From Helicobacter sp. (GTDB taxonomy: Bacteria > Campylobacterota > Campylobacteria > Campylobacterales > Helicobacteraceae): a stretch of DNA of 46,446 nucleotides. Below the pieces are notes generated by a model. The model was not told the origin of the DNA and did no database searches. It saw only the letters and a program-made list of their open reading frames with translations. The stretch spans positions 1 to 46,446 of the forward strand of contig NZ_JAAVGY010000036.1 in the NCBI RefSeq assembly GCF_014799995.1, in the 5' to 3' direction. The position numbers were made by a program, and so were the translations under genes. Below are positions 16,104 to 26,098 of the stretch, in pieces. Each line of letters begins with the position of its first letter. Position 1 is the stretch's first letter.

Positions 16104-18668
16104 ATGATATTAGCCCTTGCAAAAAAAATTTTTCGTAGCAAAAACGACCGACTTATTGGACATTATCTCAAAGAGATTCGCAAAATCAACGCTTTAGAAG
16201 AAACTTACCAAAATTTAAGTGATACAGAATTACGAGCTGCCTTTAACGCATTAAAAGAACGCGTGAAAAACGCAAAAGATGCTGATGCAGAACTCAATCA
16301 AGTGCTTTATGATTCCTTTGCCATCACACGAGAGGCGAGCAAAAGAATCCTTAATATGCGCCACTTTGATGTCCAATTAATTGGCGGAATGGTGCTACAC
16401 GAGGGTAAAATTGCAGAGATGAAAACAGGCGAAGGAAAGACCCTCGTCGCCACACTTCCTGTTTGCTTGAATGCTATGCTTGGCAAAAGTGTGCATATCG
16501 TAACGGTTAATGACTATCTCGCCCAAAGAGACGCGGAACTTATGCGCCCACTCTATGAGTTTTTAGGATATTCTGTCGGAATCATCATCAGCGGAAACTA
16601 TGATGATAATGATAGGCTACAACAATATTCTAGCGATATTGTTTATGGCACAAACAACGAATTTGGATTTGATTACTTGCGTGATAATATGAAATACGAC
16701 TTTCATCAAAAAGTGCAAAAATTCCACCATTTTGCCATTGTAGATGAAGTGGATTCTATCCTTATTGATGAAGCACGCACGCCTTTAATCATTTCAGGAC
16801 CGGCAAACCGCACTTTAGATAATTACAAAGCCGCCAATGTAGTAGCCCTGAAACTAAAAGAAGAAAAGCATTACACTTTAGACGAAAAAAACCGCACGAT
16901 TCTCTTAACTGAAGAAGGCGTGAATGAAGCAGAAAAACTCTTTGGTGTGGATAATTTATATAGCATTGAAAACGCAATTTTAGCACACCACTTAGACCAA
17001 GCCCTCAAAGCCAATAAGTTATTCAAAAAAGACAAAGACTATGTCGTGCGTGAGGGTGAAGTCGTGATTGTAGATGAATTTACAGGACGTTTGAGTGAGG
17101 GGAGACGTTTTAGCGAGGGCTTACACCAAGCATTAGAAGCCAAAGAGGGAGTGCAAATCAAAGAAGAATCCCAAACCCTTGCAGACATTACTTACCAAAA
17201 TTACTTTAGGCTTTATGAAAAATTAGCCGGAATGACAGGAACAGCACAAACAGAAGCAAGTGAGTTTTTGCAAATTTATAACTTAGAAGTTGTTTCTATT
17301 CCGACAAATGTGCCAATTCTCCGTCAAGATTTGAATGATTTAATTTACAAAACCGAAACAGAAAAATTCAAAGCTCTCGTAGCAAAAATCATAGAATTAC
17401 ACCAAAAGGGGCAGCCGATTCTTGTAGGGACAGCCTCCATAGAAAAAAGTGAGAAAATCCATGAATTATTACAAAAAGAAAGGATTCCTCACTCTGTGCT
17501 TAATGCAAAACACCACGCAAAAGAAGCAGAAATCATTAAAGATGCTGGGAGAAAAGGAGCAGTAACGATTGCCACCAATATGGCTGGACGCGGTGTGGAT
17601 ATTAAAATTAACGATGAGGTGCGGGCACTAGGTGGGCTTTATATCATCGGGACAGAACGACACGAATCGCGCAGGATTGATAATCAGCTAAGGGGACGAA
17701 GTGGGCGACAAGGCGACCCGGGCACAAGTCAATTCTATCTAAGCCTTGAAGACCCTTTATTGCGAATTTTTGGAAGCGACAAGATTAAAAACATTATGGA
17801 TAAATTAGGCTTAGAGGAGGGAGAACATATTGAATCTCATCTCGTAACGCGTTCGGTTGAAAATGCGCAGAAAAAAGTTGAAAGTATGCACTTTGAAGCA
17901 AGGAAACACTTGCTAGAATACGATGATGTCGCAAACGAACAAAGAAAGGCAATCTATCGTGTACGTGATGAAATGCTAGACCCTAATCACAATATTACCC
18001 ATAAAATCATTGAAAACCGCCAAGAGGCTATCACAATGCTTTTACAAAAATGTGAAGTTTTCAATGAAGAAGATGATTTGGGATTACTTTGCGCACAAGC
18101 ACAGGAGGATTTCAACACGCTTTTAAATCAAGATTCTTTGAAAGAATATTACAAGGCAAATAATAACTTTGAAGGGTATATTGAGGAAGTTTTACTCCAC
18201 GACTATGAAGAAAAAATGCGAGTATTGGACGAAAAAACGCGTAATGAGATTGAAAAACTTGTGTATTTGCAAACATTAGACAATTTATGGCGCGAACATC
18301 TTTATGTAATGGATAATCTAAAAACCGGAATTGGGTTGCGCGGATATAACCAAAAAGACCCGCTTGTGGAATACAAAAAGGAAAGTTATAATTTGTTTTT
18401 AGAGCTTGCTTCACAAATCAAATACACCGCTATTAAAATGCTTCAAAAAGTGCAATTAAAACCTGCTATCAAAGAAAATGAAAAAGAAGCGGAATTAGCA
18501 CGCCAAAAGCTATATGATTCCACGCAAGGCGCAACAATGAATAATGCAAAAACAAAGCCTGTGCGCAATGAACCTTGCCCTTGCGGAAGCGGCAAAAAAT
18601 ACAAAGATTGCTGCGGCAAAAGCGGACCCAAAAGTGGCATACTCGCTGCAAAACGTAAGGAATCTTAG
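16104..18668 (+). CDS. secA: Preprotein translocase ATPase SecA
   Basis: Motor ATPase driving export through SecYEG. Walker A is MKTGEGKT (about 108-115), the DEAD-like box is VDEVDSILIDEA (about 211-222), helicase motif VI is RGRSGRQGDPG (about 530-540), and the C-terminal zinc motif PCPCGSGKKYKDCCG lies near 829-843. 854 residues, full length. AAAGG precedes the ATG at a long spacing. An A8 run inside codons 6-9 is a possible slippage point but the frame is intact. The stop is directly followed by the next ATG. Confidence 0.97.
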   Translation: MILALAKKIFRSKNDRLIGHYLKEIRKINALEETYQNLSDTELRAAFNALKERVKNAKDADAELNQVLYDSFAITREASKRILNMRHFDVQLIGGMVLHEGKIAEMKTGEGKTLVATLPVCLNAMLGKSVHIVTVNDYLAQRDAELMRPLYEFLGYSVGIIISGNYDDNDRLQQYSSDIVYGTNNEFGFDYLRDNMKYDFHQKVQKFHHFAIVDEVDSILIDEARTPLIISGPANRTLDNYKAANVVALKLKEEKHYTLDEKNRTILLTEEGVNEAEKLFGVDNLYSIENAILAHHLDQALKANKLFKKDKDYVVREGEVVIVDEFTGRLSEGRRFSEGLHQALEAKEGVQIKEESQTLADITYQNYFRLYEKLAGMTGTAQTEASEFLQIYNLEVVSIPTNVPILRQDLNDLIYKTETEKFKALVAKIIELHQKGQPILVGTASIEKSEKIHELLQKERIPHSVLNAKHHAKEAEIIKDAGRKGAVTIATNMAGRGVDIKINDEVRALGGLYIIGTERHESRRIDNQLRGRSGRQGDPGTSQFYLSLEDPLLRIFGSDKIKNIMDKLGLEEGEHIESHLVTRSVENAQKKVESMHFEARKHLLEYDDVANEQRKAIYRVRDEMLDPNHNITHKIIENRQEAITMLLQKCEVFNEEDDLGLLCAQAQEDFNTLLNQDSLKEYYKANNNFEGYIEEVLLHDYEEKMRVLDEKTRNEIEKLVYLQTLDNLWREHLYVMDNLKTGIGLRGYNQKDPLVEYKKESYNLFLELASQIKYTAIKMLQKVQLKPAIKENEKEAELARQKLYDSTQGATMNNAKTKPVRNEPCPCGSGKKYKDCCGKSGPKSGILAAKRKES

Positions 18669-19934
18669 ATGCAGCAATCCCAACCTTTAAAATACAATCA
18701 AAACACCAAACTCATTTCTTTCTTGGTGCGCCGTTATTTGCGATTCAACAAATCGCAGCCTTTCATCTCTATCACTGCGATTCTAGCATTTTTAGGCGTC
18801 TGTATTGGTGTAATGGTATTGATTGTTGCAATGGCACTGATGAATGGATTTGACAAAGAGTTTGAGCGCAAATTATTCATTATGAACTATCCCATTACCG
18901 CAATCAGTGATGGGTTTGAAACCATAGATTCTGATTTGCTAGAAGATATGGAATCCCGCTTCAAACACCTAAAGTTTAGCCCTTTTGTGCAAATGCAGGC
19001 AATCTCTAAAAGAGGACCAAGAATGGAGGGTACGATGATATTTGGCGTGGATTTCAAACGCGAAAGCGAAATCAATCCTATCTTTAAAACAGCCCTTGAA
19101 AACACACAAAAATCCTATCAAGAAAACTTTGATTCCACCTATCAAGAAAATGTCTTTGACATTATCGTGGGCAAGACTTTACAGCAACAATATGGCTTGC
19201 GATTAAACTCTAATCTACTCTTAGTCTTTACACACCTAACACCAACAGCGATGAGTTTAATGCCCACAATGAAACACTTTAATGTCGTGGGCGTTTTTGA
19301 TTCTGGACTCATTGCTTATGACAAAGGCTACATTTATACCACTTTAGAATCCCTACAAACAATTAAAGAACTACCAAATCACACTTACGATGGCATTCAT
19401 ATTTATTCTGATGACGCCCACAAAGATATTCTTGCCCTGCAAAAACTCTATCCGCAGATTCGTTTTGTTGGCTGGTGGGAACAAAATGGAAACTTCTTTG
19501 CCGCTCTTGCATTAGAAAAACGCGCTTTGTTTATCGTGCTAATGCTCATTATCCTAGTCGCTTCACTCAATATTATTAGCTCACTTTTAATGACTGTGAT
19601 GAATCGGCGCAAAGAAATTGCCCTACTCCTAACTATGGGCGCAAGCGCAACAGAAATCAAAAAAACCTTTCTTTATCTAGGAAACTTCATTGGCATTAGC
19701 GGAATCATTGCAGGGGGAATCTTAGCAGCCATTATTCTTGCGCTGCTCTCTCACTTCCCTATCATCTCACTGCCTGCCGATGTTTATGGAAGCGATAAAC
19801 TGCCCCTAGAATTGTCTTTGGTAGATTTGGCTTTTATTCTTGTTGGCTCACTTTTCATTGTCTTTTCCTCCTCTTATTATCCTGCCAAAAAAGCAACGCA
19901 GATTGACCCGCTGCAAGTGTTGCGCAATGAATAA
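18669..19934 (+). CDS. LolC/E-like ABC transporter permease (FtsX/MacB-PCD type)
   Basis: 421 residues: an N-terminal helix (about 35-60), a large periplasmic MacB-PCD-like domain (about 65-285), then three C-terminal helices of an FtsX domain (about 290-410), ending with DPLQVLRNE, typical of LolC/LolE. These permeases release lipoproteins from the inner membrane with LolD. Only one permease and no ATPase is present here, as in epsilonproteobacteria, where a single LolC/E-like protein may suffice; that is inferred. The ATG abuts the secA stop, so it is coupled. The order matches H. pylori HP0786-HP0787. Confidence 0.85.
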   Translation: MQQSQPLKYNQNTKLISFLVRRYLRFNKSQPFISITAILAFLGVCIGVMVLIVAMALMNGFDKEFERKLFIMNYPITAISDGFETIDSDLLEDMESRFKHLKFSPFVQMQAISKRGPRMEGTMIFGVDFKRESEINPIFKTALENTQKSYQENFDSTYQENVFDIIVGKTLQQQYGLRLNSNLLLVFTHLTPTAMSLMPTMKHFNVVGVFDSGLIAYDKGYIYTTLESLQTIKELPNHTYDGIHIYSDDAHKDILALQKLYPQIRFVGWWEQNGNFFAALALEKRALFIVLMLIILVASLNIISSLLMTVMNRRKEIALLLTMGASATEIKKTFLYLGNFIGISGIIAGGILAAIILALLSHFPIISLPADVYGSDKLPLELSLVDLAFILVGSLFIVFSSSYYPAKKATQIDPLQVLRNE

Positions 19935-19935
19935 A

Positions 19936-19951
19936 AGAATCTCAAGATTCT
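19936..19951 (+). other. Small inverted repeat between permease and radical SAM genes
   Basis: AGAATC-TCAA-GATTCT in the 26-base gap. The stem is only 6 bp with no T run, so it is more likely an attenuator or chance structure than a full terminator. Confidence 0.25.
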
Positions 19952-19960
19952 ATAAACAAT

Positions 19961-20878
19961 ATGGGGTTTGAAAAAGTCTTTGTTGAAATCACAAATTTTT
20001 GTGGATTAAACTGCACCTTTTGCACCCCATTAAAAGAATCCAAAAGAGTAATGCCTCTAAGTCTTTTTAGCAAAATTGCCCAAGAGATTAGCCCCCATAC
20101 CAAACTTTGTGCTTTGCATATTTTAGGAGACCCTTTAAGTGTAGAATCCTTAAAAGATTATTTGGATATTGCGGAGAATTTTCAACTGAAGATTGATTTG
20201 ACAACTAGCGGATTTTATTGCAGTGAAGAAAATTCCAATCTTTTGCTACATCACCCTAGCATTCACCAAATCAATCTTTCCCTCGCAAGTGTGCTTTATC
20301 AAAATAAACCCATTCCGCTTGATTCTTATCTCACTCCTATTTTCAATCTTTGCTCCAAACACCAACAGCTAAAAAGTGAAAAATTCATTAATCTAAGGCT
20401 TTGGAATCTCAATCAAGACTTGAGCGCACCAAGCAAAAACGCCGCTCTTTACCAACGTTTAGAAAAATTTTTCAATCTTGATTCTATCATTCCCACTAAG
20501 ACGCGTCTTGCCTATAAAATTCATCTAATAGGTGCTCCATTTTTCCAATGGATTCGCCCTGAAACACAAACCAAATCACAAAACAACTATGGATTCTGCT
20601 ATGGTGGAAGCAAGCAATTAGGAATCCTATGCAATGGTGTTGTCGTGCCTTGTTGCTTTGATGTAGAGGGCAAAATTAACTTAGGCAATTTATCCACACA
20701 AAATTTACAAGAAATCCTCTCCTCTCCACGCGCTAAAGCACTCATTGAGGGGTTTAAAAAATGCCAATGCGTAGAAACGCTCTGTCAAATTTGCACCTAT
20801 AAGACCTATCTTAAGCGACAAAACTCCATTAGAGATTCCAAATCTTTCGCAAATCCCAATATAGTTCATAATGAGTAA
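19961..20878 (+). CDS. Radical SAM protein with SPASM-like C-terminus
   Basis: 305 residues. The radical SAM cluster motif is CGLNCTFC (CxxxCxxC, residues 14-21), followed by the GDP segment near 57. The C-terminal SPASM-like region has GILCNGVVVPCCFDVEG (about 226-242), GNLSTQNLQEIL, and a last Cys group CQCVETLCQIC (about 269-279) for auxiliary iron-sulfur clusters. Such enzymes modify peptides or cofactors; the substrate is not apparent and no small precursor peptide is visible next to it. Start context is poor, with no clear Shine-Dalgarno. Probably co-transcribed with secA and the permease gene. Confidence 0.82.
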   Translation: MGFEKVFVEITNFCGLNCTFCTPLKESKRVMPLSLFSKIAQEISPHTKLCALHILGDPLSVESLKDYLDIAENFQLKIDLTTSGFYCSEENSNLLLHHPSIHQINLSLASVLYQNKPIPLDSYLTPIFNLCSKHQQLKSEKFINLRLWNLNQDLSAPSKNAALYQRLEKFFNLDSIIPTKTRLAYKIHLIGAPFFQWIRPETQTKSQNNYGFCYGGSKQLGILCNGVVVPCCFDVEGKINLGNLSTQNLQEILSSPRAKALIEGFKKCQCVETLCQICTYKTYLKRQNSIRDSKSFANPNIVHNE

Positions 20879-20988
20879 AATTTAAACAATTTTTAATTTC
20901 AAATATCTAAAAAGGGCACAAATCCCCATAAATTTCTATCTTTTTGATTAAGTTGCTTCAAGCGAAAGGATTGATAAATAAAAAATTG

Positions 20989-20994
20989 TAAAAT
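20989..20994 (+). promoter_or_regulatory. Probable -10 box of the gamma carbonic anhydrase gene
   Basis: TTGTAAAATAC with TAAAAT at 20989-20994, 50 bases before the ATG at 21045; the same string as at dnaG. Confidence 0.45.
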
Positions 20995-21044
20995 ACTTCC
21001 ACAATAAAAGTTATTGATTCGCTCAATTAATTAAAGGAGTAAAA

Positions 21045-21593
21045 ATGTTATTGAATTTCAAAGGCAAAAGCCCAAAAATAGCCCCTAATGTCTTTATTGC
21101 AGAGGGTGCTCAAATTATTGGAGAAGTAGAAATCGGAGAAGATTCTAGCGTGTGGTTTAATTGCGTGCTTAGAGGAGATGAAAACTCTATCAAAATAGGC
21201 AAACGCACAAATATCCAAGATTTAACGACTTTGCACATTTGGCATAGACTCTTTAATGACAAAGGAGAAATGATAGATTCGGGTTATCCTGTCATCATTG
21301 GAGATGATGTTACAATTGGACACAATTGCATTATCCACGCGTGCCAAATCCATTCGCGTTGTCTTATCGGTATGCACGCTTGCGTAATGGACGATGTAGA
21401 GATTGGCGAGGATAGCATTGTCGGGGCTGGGAGTGTCGTAACAAAAGGCAAAAAATTCCCTCCTCACTCTTTGATTCTAGGAAATCCGGCAAAATTTGTC
21501 AGAGAGCTAAAAGACGAAGAAGTTGCTTTTATCTTACAATCTGCACAAAATTATGTTCGCTTTAAGAATGACTTTTTGAAGTATCTTTCTTGA
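21045..21593 (+). CDS. Gamma carbonic anhydrase family protein
   Basis: 182 residues of left-handed beta-helix hexapeptide repeats (VFIAEGAQIIGEVEIGEDSSVW and on). The metal-site histidines of trimeric gamma carbonic anhydrases fall in TTLHIWH, IGHNCIIHAC and nearby. Relatives (YrdA, PaaY) are often annotated this way without proven activity, so CO2 hydration is inferred. ATG with AAAGGAG upstream. Convergent with lutC across a palindromic terminator. Confidence 0.88.
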   Translation: MLLNFKGKSPKIAPNVFIAEGAQIIGEVEIGEDSSVWFNCVLRGDENSIKIGKRTNIQDLTTLHIWHRLFNDKGEMIDSGYPVIIGDDVTIGHNCIIHACQIHSRCLIGMHACVMDDVEIGEDSIVGAGSVVTKGKKFPPHSLILGNPAKFVRELKDEEVAFILQSAQNYVRFKNDFLKYLS

Positions 21594-21596
21594 GGT

Positions 21597-21620
21597 TTAG
21601 GATTCCTTAAGGAATCCTAA
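21597..21620. terminator. Bidirectional terminator between gamma-CA gene and lutC
   Basis: A perfect 24-base palindrome centred on TTAAGG, formed by TTAGGATTCC and its complement, lies between the two convergent stop codons. It can fold as a hairpin in either transcript. Confidence 0.65.
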
Positions 21621-21622
21621 GA

Positions 21623-22282
21623 TTAATATAAAATAATATGCACTTTTTGTGAGCCATGCACACCAAAAACCGTGATAAGCTCAATATCTGCCGTGCGTGA
21701 GGGACCTGCAATAAACAAAATATTGCTAGGTAGGACATCATTTTCAGCTTTCACCAAATTTAATGCTTCTGCCAAACTTCCTACGATATTCTCTCTCTTT
21801 AAGAGCATAATACAAAGTGTAGGGGCTAGAGAGAGCATTCTAGGCTGCGCTTTAGAAGAATGCACCAATGCGACACCGTGCGAACTCACCCCAACCCTTG
21901 CATGCACAATAGAAAAATCACTATGAAAAACCTCTGCTCTTAGATTCTCTATTTCTTGATTGAAGCATACTTTCTGCGTTGCTTCAATTTTGTCCAAATC
22001 CAAACCCAAGCTTTCAGAATAAATCATTTTTTGGTAGCCATAACCTCTGACAATCTCATTGATTTTATTTTCCAACTCACCATTCTCACACTCTTCTACA
22101 ATATACTTATTATCCGTCATTTTGCGTTTCATTTCCTCTAGCATTTCCCCGCTTCTTTGGATATGCACAACAGGGTCAATACTAGGCTTACGCTCAAACT
22201 CCGGTATTTTATAAGCCCTTTTTAATCGCTCCAAAATCTGTTTTTTGCTTCGTTGTGAAATGTTTTCAATCCTGCTACTCAT
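21623..22282 (-). CDS. lutC: Lactate utilization protein C
   Basis: A 219-residue LUD-domain protein, third component of the LutABC complex that oxidises L-lactate to pyruvate. The C-terminal GPSRTADIELITVFGVHG matches the family glycine-rich loop. The start overlaps lutB by 8 bases. Last gene of lctP-lutA-lutB-lutC, ending at the palindromic terminator. H. pylori carries a similar operon (HP0137-HP0141). Confidence 0.9.
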   Translation of the reverse strand: MSSRIENISQRSKKQILERLKRAYKIPEFERKPSIDPVVHIQRSGEMLEEMKRKMTDNKYIVEECENGELENKINEIVRGYGYQKMIYSESLGLDLDKIEATQKVCFNQEIENLRAEVFHSDFSIVHARVGVSSHGVALVHSSKAQPRMLSLAPTLCIMLLKRENIVGSLAEALNLVKAENDVLPSNILFIAGPSRTADIELITVFGVHGSQKVHIILY

Positions 22283-23717
22283 ATTGCACTCCTTGCAACT
22301 TCTGAACCTCTTGATATAAATTGCCCTTGATTTGTGGTAACTCTTTGAATGCGCTCCATTTTTTTATCACAGGTAAGGAATCCTTAAAGCGATGTAAAGC
22401 ACTATTAAAGTAATGTGCGTTCCCGAGTGAGAATCTCCATACTGCACCATTGGTAGCGACTTTAGCAAAACCTTTCATACTCCACGCCTCACACTGATTA
22501 GGTTCTAACATACTCGCACCCAATGGAGGATTTTTTCCCTCCCCTATTTTGTTTGAACGCAATTTTCTAATCAAATCTGCAAGGGGAATCTTCACAGGGC
22601 AAACTTCACTGCATCTTCCACAAAGCGAACAAAAACTCAAAATATCCCCCGTTAAATCAATCCCAAAAAGATTGGGACTAATGACTTCTCCAATGGGTCC
22701 GGGATAAATTGTCTGATAAGTATGTCCTCCAATTTTGTCATAAACAGGGCAGAAATTCATACACGCTCCGCAGCGAATGCAACGCAATGCCTCATAATAA
22801 TCAAAATGCGCTAACATATCGCTTCTATGGTGGTCAAACAAAACAATATGCACTTCTTTAGGTCCGTCTAAATCACCATTTTTTCGTGGGGAAGTGATGA
22901 TATTATTATAAGTTGGGATAAATTGTCCCGTGGCAGAAGGTGTGAGCAAATGCACCATTGTCGCGGCATCTTCAAAAGTTTCCATTACCTTTTCAATCCC
23001 GCAAATTGCGACATGAATCTCTGGAGCTGTGGTGCACATTCTCCCATTTCCCTCATTTTCAATGAGCCAAAACGCGCCCTCTTTGGACATTGCGAAATTC
23101 ACACCGCTTAAACCCATTTGCAAGCCCTCAAACTCATCTCTTAAATGCTTTCTTGCAATCGCATTGAGTTTTTCAGGTTCAGATTCCAAACTTGCACCTA
23201 ATTTTTCCTCAAAAATCTTGCCTACCTCATAGCGGTTACGATGAATCGCAGGCACTACAATATGCACAGGAGTTTCACCATTGAGTTGCAAAATCAATTC
23301 GCCCAAATCTGTTTCAATGGCACTAATACCCTTTTTTTCTAGGAAATGGTTTAGCCCAATTTCCTCGCTCGCCATAGATTTACCCTTGAGAATCTTGCGG
23401 ATATTTTTCTCTTTCATCAACTCATAAATAATCTCGCAAGCGTCCTCACCACTTGAAGCCCAATGCACTTGTATGCCATTTTTTGTAGCGTTTTTCTCAA
23501 ACTCCAGCAATCGCTCTTCTAAGCTCATTAAAGCATTATTTTTAGCCTGCATTGCTTTGAGCCGCAATCCTTGCCAATCCTCAAATTTGTCATCAATAAT
23601 CTTTAGGCGATTCCTCTGAAGCGTGTGCATTGCAACACTTAAATTCTCTCTCATTTGAGAATCGTTTAATTTTGTATGCACCATTTCTTCGTGTGGGATT
23701 CTATGTTCTACACTCAT
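22275..23717 (-). CDS. lutB: Lactate utilization iron-sulfur protein B
   Basis: 480 residues: an N-terminal LUD domain (about 60-290) and two ferredoxin-type clusters, CIRCGACMNFCPVY (about 312-325) and CSLCGRCSEVCP (about 362-373). This electron-transfer subunit is the core of LutABC at the cytoplasmic membrane face. The ATG overlaps the lutA stop by 4 bases. Full length, all cluster cysteines present. Confidence 0.94.
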   Translation of the reverse strand: MSVEHRIPHEEMVHTKLNDSQMRENLSVAMHTLQRNRLKIIDDKFEDWQGLRLKAMQAKNNALMSLEERLLEFEKNATKNGIQVHWASSGEDACEIIYELMKEKNIRKILKGKSMASEEIGLNHFLEKKGISAIETDLGELILQLNGETPVHIVVPAIHRNRYEVGKIFEEKLGASLESEPEKLNAIARKHLRDEFEGLQMGLSGVNFAMSKEGAFWLIENEGNGRMCTTAPEIHVAICGIEKVMETFEDAATMVHLLTPSATGQFIPTYNNIITSPRKNGDLDGPKEVHIVLFDHHRSDMLAHFDYYEALRCIRCGACMNFCPVYDKIGGHTYQTIYPGPIGEVISPNLFGIDLTGDILSFCSLCGRCSEVCPVKIPLADLIRKLRSNKIGEGKNPPLGASMLEPNQCEAWSMKGFAKVATNGAVWRFSLGNAHYFNSALHRFKDSLPVIKKWSAFKELPQIKGNLYQEVQKLQGVQYE

Positions 23718-24451
23718 AAGCTAACCCCCTCTAATCGTTTCAATAAAAATTCATACAGATGAACACCTTTTGTATCCATTCCTAACTTGCTCATCGTGCC
23801 TTGTATATTCAAAAGACAGCCTCCATCACCACTCACAACATACTTTGCACCTGTGTTTTGAATGTCTTTGATTTTTTGCGTTACCATTGCATTAGAAATT
23901 TCGGGCTCTTTGACAGAAAATGTCCCACCAAACCCACAACATTCCTCTTCAAACTCTAAGGGCACTAATTCCACATTTTTTAGACGTCTTAATAGATTCT
24001 TGCTTGCTTCTATACTTTGCTGAATCCTTAAAGCGTGGCAATTTGAATGCCAAGTAACCTTGACATTTTCACCTTTATCTTCATAATCTACATTTAAAAC
24101 TTCGTCCAAATATTGGCTCAACTCTATGACGCGCTCACTAAACCTTTTGACTAAATCAAAATTAGAATCCCCTTTGAATAACTCTAAATAATCGTGACTC
24201 ATCATTCCCGCACAAGAACCACTGGGCACAACGACGGGATAATCCTCTCTAAATTGTTGAATATTATAGAGTGCCACCTCTTTACTTTCCTTAAAATATC
24301 CGGAATTAAAAGCAGGTTGCGCACAACAGGTTTGATTTTTTCTAAATATCACCTCAACCCCTTCACGCTGAAGGAGTTTAATTGCGCTTAGCACAACTTC
24401 TTGCATTGCAGCTGCGCCTAAGCAAGTAGCAAAAAAATATACTCTTCTCAT
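23714..24451 (-). CDS. lutA: Lactate utilization protein A (CCG-domain)
   Basis: 245 residues with the duplicated CCG domains of GlpC/HdrB-type proteins: CCAQPAFNSGY in the first half (about 42-52) and ECCGFGGTFS in the second (about 169-178). These bind unusual iron-sulfur clusters and pass electrons from lactate oxidation. It starts 9 bases after lctP ends and overlaps lutB, forming one operon. Confidence 0.94.
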   Translation of the reverse strand: MRRVYFFATCLGAAAMQEVVLSAIKLLQREGVEVIFRKNQTCCAQPAFNSGYFKESKEVALYNIQQFREDYPVVVPSGSCAGMMSHDYLELFKGDSNFDLVKRFSERVIELSQYLDEVLNVDYEDKGENVKVTWHSNCHALRIQQSIEASKNLLRRLKNVELVPLEFEEECCGFGGTFSVKEPEISNAMVTQKIKDIQNTGAKYVVSGDGGCLLNIQGTMSKLGMDTKGVHLYEFLLKRLEGVSL

Positions 24452-24460
24452 TGTCTCACC

Positions 24461-26098
24461 TTATTTTAGCACTATTTCTGGAATGATACCATTTAAGAAA
24501 AATGCGATAATAAATGTCCAAATTCCAATTAATAAGATAAAGCCAATAGAATATTTCAAAGTAAATCTAAAAAGTTCGGATTCTTTTCCAACCAAACCAA
24601 CTGCCGCACACGCAATCGCAATGGATTGTGGAGAAATCATTTTACCCACAACTCCCCCTACGGAATTGGCTGCTAAGAATAAAGCCTGCCCTACACCCAA
24701 CTCTCCAGCAGTTACTTGTTGCAATGGACCAAACAGAAGATTCGCGCTTGTATCACTTCCAGTTAAGAAAACTCCAATCCAACCAATCACAGGGCTAAAG
24801 AATGCAAAGGCATCACCTGTTTGTGCAAATGCCAATCCAAGCGTTGCGCTCATTGCAGAGTTTTTAGCAATAAAGGCAAAAGCAACAACAAGCCCAATCG
24901 TGATACAAGGAATCGCCATTTCTTTTAAAGTGTCCCAAAAACACTCTCCGGCATCACTTGCCTTAATTTTAAGCGTCCAAATCGTCAAGAATGCCGCTAA
25001 TAAAATCGCTGTTCCTGCCTGAAGTGCAACAAAGTTAATAGGCAAACTTAAAGAGATTGCTTTGCCATTTTCATCTAAGATTCCACCTTGAATATTGTTA
25101 AATGCAATGGTTACTTGTGTGTAATCAAAGATTGCACCTTTAGCAAATAGTGCTTTAAACCAAGGTTGTGTCCAAATCACAATACAGATAATCAAAAGAA
25201 TAAATGGCATCCAAGCCCTAATAACCGCACCCATTTCTAATTGTGTAGATTGTGCAAAATTCGTCTCATTATCTAATCTAAAAATATTGCTAGGTTTCCA
25301 AACTTTTAAAAATAGAGTGGTGCAAGCCAAAGAAACAATGGCAGAAACAATATCGGGCAATTCCGCGCCCAAAAAGTTTGAGCTTAAAAATTGTGTGCCT
25401 GTGAATGAAACCGCTGCAACAAGAATTGCGGGAAATGTTTCTCTTACTCCCTTGAATCCGTCCATCAAGAAAACAATAAAAAACGGCACCGTCAAGCTAA
25501 GCGGAACTAGCATTCTCCCAACCATTGCAGAAACAGCGTGCTGCTCCACACCAACTAAATTACACATTGCGATAATTGGAATCCCTACCGCACCAAATGC
25601 AACAGGAGCTGTATTTGCAATCAAACAAAGCCCAGCAGCATAAAGAGGCTTAAGCCCTAAACCAACCAAAAGAGCGGCAGTAATCGCAACAGGTCCTCCA
25701 AACCCAATCGCACCCTCCAAGAAAGAACCAAAACAAAAACCAATCAAAATAACTTGGATTCTATGGTCTGGCGTGATAGACATTACACTTTGTTTAATCA
25801 CTTCAAAAGAGCCTGATTTCACGGAAAGCTTATACAAGAAAATAGCAGCGATAATAATCCAAGCAATCGGCCACATACCTTGTGCAAACCCTTGTACAAA
25901 AGACGCACCAATCAGAGAGAAAGGCATTCCATAGACAAAAAAGGCTACGGCACTTGCAACAATCACGGTAATAAATCCTGCTTGATACCCTTTAAGCTTA
26001 AAAGCTAGCAAGCACAATAAAAAACATAAAATAGGCAAAAAAGCCACTGCAGCACTTAAAATAATATTCCCAAGTGGGTCAGTAATCTGTTGCCACAT
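24461..26098 (-). CDS. lctP: L-lactate permease
   Basis: A 545-residue integral membrane protein with about 12-14 helices and family motifs FGSFLEGAIGFGGPVAI (about 125-141), FLTGSDTSANLLFG (about 436-449) and NSVGGVVGKMISPQSIAIAC. Imports lactate with protons. First gene of the lutABC operon, coupling uptake to oxidation. ATG with GGAGGA upstream. H. pylori has two tandem lctP genes; only one is here. Confidence 0.95.
   Translation of the reverse strand: MWQQITDPLGNIILSAAVAFLPILCFLLCLLAFKLKGYQAGFITVIVASAVAFFVYGMPFSLIGASFVQGFAQGMWPIAWIIIAAIFLYKLSVKSGSFEVIKQSVMSITPDHRIQVILIGFCFGSFLEGAIGFGGPVAITAALLVGLGLKPLYAAGLCLIANTAPVAFGAVGIPIIAMCNLVGVEQHAVSAMVGRMLVPLSLTVPFFIVFLMDGFKGVRETFPAILVAAVSFTGTQFLSSNFLGAELPDIVSAIVSLACTTLFLKVWKPSNIFRLDNETNFAQSTQLEMGAVIRAWMPFILLIICIVIWTQPWFKALFAKGAIFDYTQVTIAFNNIQGGILDENGKAISLSLPINFVALQAGTAILLAAFLTIWTLKIKASDAGECFWDTLKEMAIPCITIGLVVAFAFIAKNSAMSATLGLAFAQTGDAFAFFSPVIGWIGVFLTGSDTSANLLFGPLQQVTAGELGVGQALFLAANSVGGVVGKMISPQSIAIACAAVGLVGKESELFRFTLKYSIGFILLIGIWTFIIAFFLNGIIPEIVLK

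Noticed and set aside
16119..16128. A8 run inside the secA start region considered as a phase-variation tract
   Set aside because: secA is essential and the frame is intact; poly-A of this length is common in AT-rich genes encoding Lys.
24483..25022. 179-residue plus-strand ORF antisense to lctP
   Set aside because: Shadow of the permease gene; repetitive Ala/Pro/Lys composition and no start context.
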